Source: Oscillibacter sp. MSJ-31
GTDB lineage: Bacteria; Bacillota; Clostridia; Oscillospirales; Oscillospiraceae
Reading direction: 5' to 3'
Length of the DNA stretch: 64,000 bases
Assembly: GCF_018918025.1 (NCBI RefSeq)
Contig: NZ_JAHLPT010000004.1
Location: 62,001 to 126,000 of the forward strand
A model generated the notes under the pieces. The model was not told the origin of the DNA and made no database searches. It saw only the letters and a list, made by a program, of their open reading frames with translations. Of the stretch, positions 57,933-64,000 are shown piece after piece; positions within the stretch are counted from its first letter, which is position 1; every line of letters begins with the position of its first letter. The position numbers were made by a program, and so were the translations under genes.

Positions 57933-60534
57933 TCTCTTCTTTTTTGCCAATGATGGTCGCGGTGGCGCGCACGCGGCGCAGATCGAAGTCCCGCACGTTC
58001 CAGCGCTCGATGAGGTCGCTGATCTGCCCCTCGGCCTCGGCGACCTCCTCCTCGAACGCGCGGGCGGAGATGCGCAGCGCGCCGTGACCGAGGATGATGA
58101 CCTGCTCCATGTTGTCCGACGTGGCGACGCGGACGCGGTGGTTTTTGCCGAGGTCGTAGGTCGCGCGCTCGATGTAGCTGTCGGCGGTCTGCGCCTCCTT
58201 GGTGTAGACGATGTAGATGCCGTTTTTCTTTTCCATCGAGCCGGGATTGCCCTTGACCTTGTAAGCGTCGAAGACCAGAATGATCTCGCACCTGCGCCAG
58301 CCGCGGTAGTTGGCAAGGATGTCCGCGAGCGCCTCGCGCGCGGCGGCGACGTCCTGCGCAGCGAGCTTTTTGAGCGCGTCCCACGCGAAGATGATGTTGT
58401 AGCCGTCCACGAGCAGATACTCGGGACCGGTCTTCTGATTTTTGATGTTATAGCGCGTCTCGTCGAGCGCGGTGCGCGCGGGCGCGCGCTTGGGCTCGAA
58501 CGCGCGGCGCTCGACCTTGCCGTAGGTGCTCTCGAAGATGGCGAGCAGCTCCTTGTCCTCGGCGGCGGAGCCGGAGGACGCGCGGCTGCGTGTCGGCATG
58601 GGTTCGGCGGCTTCGGCGGGGTGCTCCTGCAGAACGCAGGGGACGTGCGCGCGGGCCTTGACCTCGTTCCACGGAACGTAGACACCTGCGCCGTGCTCGC
58701 AGAACACCGAGCCGGTGGGGTTTTCCGCGTCGCGCTCGGGATCGTAGCCGATGGCGGCGATGACGCTCTCCGCGTCCGCGCAGGGCTCGTAGCCGCGCAG
58801 GGTGCAGCTCAGACGTCCGCGTCCGCGGGTGTAGGCCGCGACCTCACGCGCGTAGCTGCGCAGTCCCTTGACCGGCGCGAAGCCGGTGAGCACCGTTTCT
58901 CCGCCGACCGTTTCCGGTGCGTCCGCCGAGCCGCCCATCGCGGCAAGGTCGGTCATCGCGCGGCCCACGCACTCCGGCGGCAGCTCGAGACGGAAATCAT
59001 AGAACGGCTCGAGCAGCACGCTCTCGGACTGCATCAGACCCTGCCGCACGGCGCGGTAGGTCGCCTGCCGGAAATCGCCGCCCTCGGTGTGCTTGAGGTG
59101 CGCGCGGCCCGCAAGGAGCGTCATTTTTACGTCGGTCAGCGCGCTGCCCGTCAGCACGCCGGGATGCGCGCGCTCGGCAAGGTGCGTGAGAATGAGACGC
59201 TGCCAGTTGAGGTCCAGCTCGTCCGTCGGACAGGCGGAGGCAAGCTGAACACCGCTCCCGCGCGGGGCGGGCTCGAGCAGCAGATGCACCTCGGCGTAGT
59301 GGCGCAGCGGCTCAAAGTGCCCCACGCCCTCGACGGTGTTGGCAATGGTCTCCTTGTAAACAATACCGCCCTCGCCGAACGTGACGGAGAGGCCGAAGCG
59401 GTCGGATATGAGCCGCTGCAAAATTTCCAGCTGCACCTCGCCCATCAGCTCGGCGTGCAGCTCGCCGGACGCTTCCTCCCACACGATGCGGAGCATCGGG
59501 TCCTCGTCCTCCAGCTCGCGCAGCTTCGGGAGGACGGTGTGCGCGTCTGTGCCGCCGGGCAGGAGGATGCGGTAGGTCAAAACGCTTTGCAGCACCGGCT
59601 TTTCGCCGTCCGCCTCCGCCCCGAGCCCCTGCCCGGGATAGGTGTCCGCAAGGCCCGTGACGGCCACGACCTCGCCCGCGCCCGCCGCGTCGAGCGGACG
59701 GAACTTTGCGCCGGAGTAAAGCCGGAGCTGGTCGGCCTTGCCGCAGGGAAGCTGCGTTTTTGCCCGCAGCGTCCCGCCGGTGACCTTCAGGTGCGTGAGC
59801 CGTGTGCCCTGCGCGTCGCGGGAGATCTTAAAGACGCGCGCGCCGAAGTCCGCGCCGCGCGCCGGCTCGCGCGTGAAGCGCGTGAGCAGCTGCAAAAACT
59901 CCGCCACGCCCTCATTTTTGAGCGCGGAGCCGAAGCAGCAGGGGAAAATTTTCCGCGCGGAGATCAAAGCGGCGAGCGTGTCGTCCGAAAGCGCGCCGCG
60001 CTCCAGCAGCTCCTCGAGAGCCGCTTCGTCGGTCAGCGCGGCGTGCTCGTCGCGCTCGTTCGGCTCCGCGCCGAGATCGACGCACGCGCCGAAGCTCTTT
60101 TGCAGATCCGTCAGCAGCGCCGCGCGGTCCGCGCCCGCAAGGTCCATCTTGTTGATGAAGAGGAACGTCGGTACGCCGTAGCACTCCAGCAGCCGCCAGA
60201 GCGTGCGGGTGTGGCCCTGCACGCCGTCCGTGCCGCTGATGACAAGGATCGCGTAGTCGAGCACCTGCAGGGTGCGCTCCGCTTCGGCGGAGAAATCGAC
60301 GTGGCCCGGCGTATCGAGCAGCGTGATGTGCGTGCCGCCGCAGTCGAGCACCGCCTGCTTGGCAAAGATGGTGATGCCGCGCTCGCGTTCGAGCGCTTCG
60401 GTGTCCAGAAAGGCGTCGCCGTGATCGACGCGGCCGAGCGTGCGCAGCGCGCCCGCGGCATATAAAAGGCCCTCGGAGAGGGTCGTTTTGCCCGCGTCGA
60501 CATGGGCGAGTATCCCGATGGTGAGTTTTTTCAT
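57922..60534 (-). CDS. Ribosome-protection-type translational GTPase fused to NYN (Rae1/YacP-like) nuclease domain
   Basis: This 870-aa protein starts with a TetM/EF-G-like GTPase: G1 GILAHVDAGKTTLSE (residues 6-20), switch region RERGITIFAKQ, G3 DTPGHVDF, G4 NKMD. Domain II, domain III/V-like parts (EVQLEILQRLISDRFG; GVGHFEPLRHYAEVHLL) and a domain IV follow to about residue 690. From about 705 to 860 a NYN/PIN-like domain follows (EYLLVDGYNIIFAWD; ILVFDAYKVKG; TADSYIERATYDLG; VATSDNMEQ), the pattern of YacP/Rae1, a ribosome-A-site mRNA endonuclease. The fusion suggests a ribosome-bound factor that both remodels and cuts. A tetracycline-resistance role cannot be assumed. Start at 60534 gives the family's usual N-terminus. 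Confidence 0.9.
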   Translation of the reverse strand: MKKLTIGILAHVDAGKTTLSEGLLYAAGALRTLGRVDHGDAFLDTEALERERGITIFAKQAVLDCGGTHITLLDTPGHVDFSAEAERTLQVLDYAILVISGTDGVQGHTRTLWRLLECYGVPTFLFINKMDLAGADRAALLTDLQKSFGACVDLGAEPNERDEHAALTDEAALEELLERGALSDDTLAALISARKIFPCCFGSALKNEGVAEFLQLLTRFTREPARGADFGARVFKISRDAQGTRLTHLKVTGGTLRAKTQLPCGKADQLRLYSGAKFRPLDAAGAGEVVAVTGLADTYPGQGLGAEADGEKPVLQSVLTYRILLPGGTDAHTVLPKLRELEDEDPMLRIVWEEASGELHAELMGEVQLEILQRLISDRFGLSVTFGEGGIVYKETIANTVEGVGHFEPLRHYAEVHLLLEPAPRGSGVQLASACPTDELDLNWQRLILTHLAERAHPGVLTGSALTDVKMTLLAGRAHLKHTEGGDFRQATYRAVRQGLMQSESVLLEPFYDFRLELPPECVGRAMTDLAAMGGSADAPETVGGETVLTGFAPVKGLRSYAREVAAYTRGRGRLSCTLRGYEPCADAESVIAAIGYDPERDAENPTGSVFCEHGAGVYVPWNEVKARAHVPCVLQEHPAEAAEPMPTRSRASSGSAAEDKELLAIFESTYGKVERRAFEPKRAPARTALDETRYNIKNQKTGPEYLLVDGYNIIFAWDALKKLAAQDVAAAREALADILANYRGWRRCEIILVFDAYKVKGNPGSMEKKNGIYIVYTKEAQTADSYIERATYDLGKNHRVRVATSDNMEQVIILGHGALRISARAFEEEVAEAEGQISDLIERWNVRDFDLRRVRATATIIGKKEEKGS

Positions 60535-60583
60535 GGCCTGTCCTCTGAAAAAGCGCCGCGGCGCGGCGCATCCGTTTTTCTCT

Positions 60584-60612
60584 ACGATACCATGCTTTTG
60601 CGCCCGCGTCAA
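60584..60612 (-). promoter_or_regulatory. Promoter for the GTPase-NYN fusion gene
   Basis: On the minus strand TTGACG and TATCGT are separated by 17 bp, about 50 bp before the start. Confidence 0.65.
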
Positions 60613-60616
60613 ATGG

Positions 60617-60643
60617 AAAAGGGCTGCCGGCGGCAGCCCTTTC
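60617..60643. terminator. Terminator after malQ
   Basis: AAAGGGCTGCCG pairs with CGGCAGCCCTTT around a short loop. It separates malQ from the GTPase-NYN gene. Confidence 0.75.
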
Positions 60644-60654
60644 GCTCACAGCTT

Positions 60655-62136
60655 TTATGATCTTCCGTAAATGCGCGTCATTTCGCGGATCTGCCCGGCG
60701 AGCTTTTTGCTCGCCTCACCCGGGAGCATACGCCACTCCCAGTTGCCGCGGCTCGTGCCGGGGATGTTCATGCGGTGGCCCGCGCCGAGTTCGAGCCAGT
60801 CCTGCATCTGCGCGACAAAGAGCTTTGCCACCGAGCTCATGCCGCCGCGGATGATGCCGCGGTTGAAGCCCTCTCGGTCGTTGAGCCCAAGGTACTGCAC
60901 GGCGAAGGCAATATCCGCCTTATCCGCCTCCGTGCGCCAGAGGGCGAGGGGCGCGTTGTCGTGCGTGCCGGTGTAGCAGATGCAGTTCTCCCCGTAGCTG
61001 TGCGGCAGATAGCTGCTCGTGTCGCGCGAGTCGAAGGCGAATTCCAGCACCTTCATGCCGGGCAGACGCGAGTCGGCAAGCAGCTGCGTGACCTCCGGCG
61101 TGGGATAGCCGAGATCCTCGGCGATGAACTCGATGTCGTGGAACCAGCCGGTCAGCACACCGACGAGCGCCATGCCGGGGCCCTTGACCCAGCGGCCGTT
61201 TTTCGCGGTCGTCTCGCCATAGGGCACGGCCCAGTAGCTCTCGAAGCCGCGGAAGTGGTCGATGCGGATGACGTCGTAGAGCTTCGCCGCCCCGCCGATG
61301 CGGCGGATCCACCACTCAAAGCCGTCCTTCTGCATGGCCTCGTAGTCGTAGAGCGGGTTGCCCCAGAGCTGACCGTCGGCGCTGAAGTAGTCCGGCGGCA
61401 CGCCGGAGACCTCGACGGGCACGTTTCGCTCGTCGAGCTGGAATTTCTCCGGCTCGCTCCACACGTCAGAGGAGTCCATCGCCACATAGATGGGGATGTC
61501 GCCGATGATGCGGATGCCGAGACCGTTGATGTAGCTCTTGAGCGCACTCCACTGCCGGAAGAAGAGAAACTGAATGTAGGTGAACAGCTCCACATCCCCG
61601 CGCAACTCCGCGCGGTAGCGCTCGAGCGCGTCGGCCCGGTGCAGCCGCGCGCCTTCGTCGGGCCATTCGGTCCAGGACTTCATGCCGAAATGCCGCTTGA
61701 GCGCCATGAAGAGCGCGTAGTCCGGCAGCCAGCGGCTGTTTTCCGATTCGAAGGCGGCGACCGCCTCGCGGTCGCGCTCCCAGCCGCGCGCCTTGGCCCT
61801 TTCGAGCAGCGCGAAGCGGCTCTCGTAAATTTTGCCGTAGTCGACGTAGCGCGGCTCCGAGCCCCACGCGCAGGAGGTGACCTCCTTGCGCGTGAGCAGC
61901 TTATCCTTGATGAGCAGATCGAGGTCGATGAAGTACGGGTTGCCCGCAAAGGTCGAAAAGCTCTGATACGGCGAGTCGCCGTAGCTTGTGGGGCCGAGCG
62001 GCAGAAGCTGCCAGTAGCCCTGTCCCGCCGCGTGGAGAAAATCGGCAAAGTCATACGCCGCCTTGCCGAACGTGCCGATGCCGTAGGGCGAGGGGAGCGA
62101 GGAGATCGGCATCAGAATGCCGGAGGAACGATTCAT
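60655..62136 (-). CDS. malQ: 4-alpha-glucanotransferase (amylomaltase)
   Basis: This 493-aa GH77 enzyme transfers alpha-1,4-glucan chains between maltodextrins, releasing glucose. Motifs: SSLPSPYGIGTFG, YWQLLPLGPTSYGDSPYQS, the nucleophile region DVIRIDHFRGFESYW, acid/base region FIAEDLGYPTPEV and GTHDNAPLALW. Length is normal. It starts 6 nt after the stop of the permease gene, in a maltodextrin uptake and use operon. Confidence 0.93.
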   Translation of the reverse strand: MNRSSGILMPISSLPSPYGIGTFGKAAYDFADFLHAAGQGYWQLLPLGPTSYGDSPYQSFSTFAGNPYFIDLDLLIKDKLLTRKEVTSCAWGSEPRYVDYGKIYESRFALLERAKARGWERDREAVAAFESENSRWLPDYALFMALKRHFGMKSWTEWPDEGARLHRADALERYRAELRGDVELFTYIQFLFFRQWSALKSYINGLGIRIIGDIPIYVAMDSSDVWSEPEKFQLDERNVPVEVSGVPPDYFSADGQLWGNPLYDYEAMQKDGFEWWIRRIGGAAKLYDVIRIDHFRGFESYWAVPYGETTAKNGRWVKGPGMALVGVLTGWFHDIEFIAEDLGYPTPEVTQLLADSRLPGMKVLEFAFDSRDTSSYLPHSYGENCICYTGTHDNAPLALWRTEADKADIAFAVQYLGLNDREGFNRGIIRGGMSSVAKLFVAQMQDWLELGAGHRMNIPGTSRGNWEWRMLPGEASKKLAGQIREMTRIYGRS

Positions 62137-62142
62137 GTGAGA

Positions 62143-63042
62143 TCAGCCTTTCACGGCGCCGGCCGCGACGCCCTTGATGATGTATTTCTGGCAGCAGAGG
62201 TAGAAGATGATGACGGGGACAATGCTCAGGAAGATGAGCGCCATCGTCGCGCCGAGATCGACCGTGCCGTAGCTGCCCTTGAGGTACTGGATATGGATGG
62301 GAATGGTCTTGTACTTGGTGCTGTCGAGCACGAGATAGGGGAGCAGATAGTCGTTCCACACCCACATGATCTCGAGGATGCCGACGGAGATCATCGTAGG
62401 CCGCAGCATCGGGAACACGACGGAGAAATAGGTGCGCAGCGGACCGCAGCCGTCAATGGCGGCGGCCTCCTCGATCTCCAGCGGGATGGACTTCACGAAG
62501 CCCACGAACATGAAGATGGCAAGCCCCGCGCCGAAGCCGAGGTAGATGATGGGAATGGTCCACGGCGTATTGAGCGCGACCTTTTCGAGGCTGCCGCTCG
62601 CAAAGTTAAAGTAGGGTATCTTCACGCGGTCGGCGGTCTTGGAGAGGGTGAACATGACCATCTGGAACGGCACGACCATGGAAAAGACGCAGAGGTAATA
62701 GACGCCGCGGCAGAGCTTGCTGTCCACGCGGGCGATGTACCACGCGGCCATCGAGGTGCACAGCAATATCAGCGCCGTGGAGACAAGCGTGATGAAAAGG
62801 CTGTAAAACGCGGACTTCCAGAAGGGATAGTTGCCGAAGGTGACGCCCTTGATGTAGTTCGCCCAGCCGGCAAAGCTCTCGGCGGTGGGCAGGGCAAAGG
62901 TCTCGGTCTTGACATAGGTGTTGAGCTTGAAGGAGTTGACTACCACAGCCAGCACCGGCAGGATGTAGAGGATGCAGATGAAGGCCAGCACGACCGAAAG
63001 AATGGTCTTGCGGCGGCGTTCGGCGGAAAGGGAACCGTTCAT
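62143..63042 (-). CDS. Carbohydrate ABC transporter permease (MalG-type)
   Basis: This 299-aa protein has six membrane helices and the EAA loop EIEEAAAIDGCGPLRTYFSVVFPMLRP, which docks to the ATPase. The N-terminus (ILYILPVLAVVVNSFK) is typical of MalG/GanQ-type permeases. It forms the channel with the permease encoded just before it (TAATG junction). With malQ next, maltose or maltodextrin is the likely substrate. No ATPase gene is in the window; such systems often share an MsmK-type ATPase encoded elsewhere. Confidence 0.92.
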   Translation of the reverse strand: MNGSLSAERRRKTILSVVLAFICILYILPVLAVVVNSFKLNTYVKTETFALPTAESFAGWANYIKGVTFGNYPFWKSAFYSLFITLVSTALILLCTSMAAWYIARVDSKLCRGVYYLCVFSMVVPFQMVMFTLSKTADRVKIPYFNFASGSLEKVALNTPWTIPIIYLGFGAGLAIFMFVGFVKSIPLEIEEAAAIDGCGPLRTYFSVVFPMLRPTMISVGILEIMWVWNDYLLPYLVLDSTKYKTIPIHIQYLKGSYGTVDLGATMALIFLSIVPVIIFYLCCQKYIIKGVAAGAVKG

Positions 63043-63956
63043 TACTGCTGCACCTCCTTTTTGCGTGTAGCGCGGAGCTGGATCAAACCGATGGCGGCGA
63101 CGAGCAGGAAGAACAAAACGGCCTTGGCCTGTGCGGTGCCGCGGGAGTTGACGTTCTGCCCGTAGAACGTGTTGTAGATGTTCAGCGCCAGCATCTCGGT
63201 CGTCTTGATGGCTGAGCCGTCGGACTGGATGATGTAGGGCTGACCGCCCGTGAGGGCGAGGTTCTGGTCGAAGAGCTTGAAGCTGTTCGTCAGCGTGAGG
63301 AAGGTGCAGATGGTGATGGAGGGCATCACGTTCGGGATGGTGACCTTCCAGAGCGTCTGCCAGCGGTTTGCGCCGTCGATCTTCGCGGCCTCGAGCATAT
63401 CCTCGGGCACAGCCTGCAAGCCGGCAATGTAAATGATCATCATATAGCCGACCTGCTGCCAGCACATGAGGATGATGAGGCCCCAGAAGCCGTATTTCGT
63501 CTCCAGCAGGATCGACGTGCTGTAGCGCGAGAGGATGCCGTCGAAGATCATCGACCACACATAGCCCAGCACGATGCCGCCGATGAGGTTCGGCATGAAG
63601 AACACCGTGCGGAAGAGATTGCTCCCCTTGATGCCCTGTGTGAGGGCATAGGCCACGGCGAAGGCCAGCACGTTGATGAACACGAGCGAGACGAGCGCAA
63701 AGAGCGCCGTGTACCAGAACGAATGGACAAAGCTCGCGTCGTTCAGCGCCTTGATGTAGTTGCCGAAGCCGATGAACTGCGCGTCCGAGGTCGTCTTGAA
63801 TTTGCAGAACGAGAGGTACACGCCCTTGCAGAACGGATAGACGAAGCCAATGGCGAAGGCGCAGAGCATGGGACCCATGAACAGCGGGGCCCACCGCCGG
63901 ATCGGGCGGCGGACGAGCGAACTGTTGACGGCTGCTGCGTCGTGTTTACGCTTCAA
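63042..63956 (-). CDS. Carbohydrate ABC transporter permease (MalF-type)
   Basis: This protein of about 304 aa has six membrane helices, the EAA loop EDMLEAAKIDGANRWQTLWKVTIPNVMP and the MalF/UgpA-like FMGPMLCAFAIGFVYPF start. It pairs with the downstream MalG-type permease. The start is uncertain: TTG 63956 has the best ribosome site (GGGAG, 8 nt spacing), ATG 63971 lies without one, and GTG 63992 is possible. A binding-protein gene is expected just beyond the right edge. Confidence 0.88.
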   Translation of the reverse strand: MKRKHDAAAVNSSLVRRPIRRWAPLFMGPMLCAFAIGFVYPFCKGVYLSFCKFKTTSDAQFIGFGNYIKALNDASFVHSFWYTALFALVSLVFINVLAFAVAYALTQGIKGSNLFRTVFFMPNLIGGIVLGYVWSMIFDGILSRYSTSILLETKYGFWGLIILMCWQQVGYMMIIYIAGLQAVPEDMLEAAKIDGANRWQTLWKVTIPNVMPSITICTFLTLTNSFKLFDQNLALTGGQPYIIQSDGSAIKTTEMLALNIYNTFYGQNVNSRGTAQAKAVLFFLLVAAIGLIQLRATRKKEVQQ

Positions 63957-64000
63957 TTCGATCACTCCCATCAAGATAGATTGACTGAGCACGGCGCGGG

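Noticed and set aside
57922-60534. Call as a tetracycline resistance gene
   Set aside because: The GTPase part resembles ribosome-protection proteins, but the NYN fusion and chromosomal setting do not support assigning resistance from sequence alone.
58084-63165. Two long plus-strand frames opposite the GTPase-NYN gene and opposite malQ and the permeases
   Set aside because: Antisense shadows of well-supported genes; composition biased to Arg, Ala, Val.

Overview
The window is a GC-rich (about 60%) stretch of a spore-forming Firmicute, most likely an Oscillospiraceae-type gut clostridium. The evidence is a WalRK-YycHI operon, a spoVAC gene, csoR/copA copper control, clostridial promoters and Shine-Dalgarno sites, and a Tn4451-family mobilizable transposon. 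Species cannot be named from the sequence alone.

Layout. 1-3460: a TrpXYZ-like ABC importer (substrate-binding protein cut by the window edge, permease, ATPase) and a second ATPase. 3516-7851 (minus): lysO-like exporter, phosphoglucomutase, a small protein, rlmH and walJ. 8077-8427: a small membrane protein whose terminator is split by a roughly 10.6-kb, lower-GC insertion (8456-19099). 19126-25822 (minus): murA, yycI, yycH, walK, walR and a Nudix hydrolase. 25990-30229: smpB, a membrane protein, a cyclophilin, tmRNA, a histidine-phosphatase/GNAT fusion and a small zinc-ribbon protein. 30313-33256 (minus): two CobW-type GTPases and a LexA-like repressor with its operators. 33578-34565: tRNA-Tyr, tRNA-Thr and three tiny overlapping genes. 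34634-40860: YitT protein, DUF4914 protein, trmO, OadG-like protein and a KdpDE-like two-component pair. 40972-54770: SLH-anchored glycosidase, hemW, spoVAC, a HerA-like ATPase, an alcohol dehydrogenase, an orphan GyrB-like protein, secreted and membrane proteins, and an MscS channel. 54915-57893: copA and csoR with CsoR operators. 57922-63956: a ribosome-protection-type GTPase fused to an NYN nuclease domain, then malQ and two sugar permeases.

The insertion is a Tn4451-like element: tnpV at the left end, tnpW plus a large serine recombinase at the right end, a MobA/MobL relaxase with a DUF3847 partner and an oriT-like region. It lies exactly in the GAAG tetraloop of a bidirectional terminator, with GA at both junctions and 16-bp imperfect terminal inverted repeats. 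Its cargo is a four-gene minus-strand operon: DUF4143 ATPase, two DNA methyltransferases and a PIN-like protein. Just upstream of that operon is a regular array of six covarying hairpins (about 34-nt period), then four copies of a second repeat. Operon plus array is the best candidate here for an undescribed system, possibly defence or addiction; no function is shown by sequence alone.

Other points of interest are the GTPase-NYN fusion (57922-60534), a CopA with a CopZ-like tail that has its own internal ribosome site, a LexA-like regulator facing a short transcript, and the GIIGGADGPT peptide repeat in a secreted protein.
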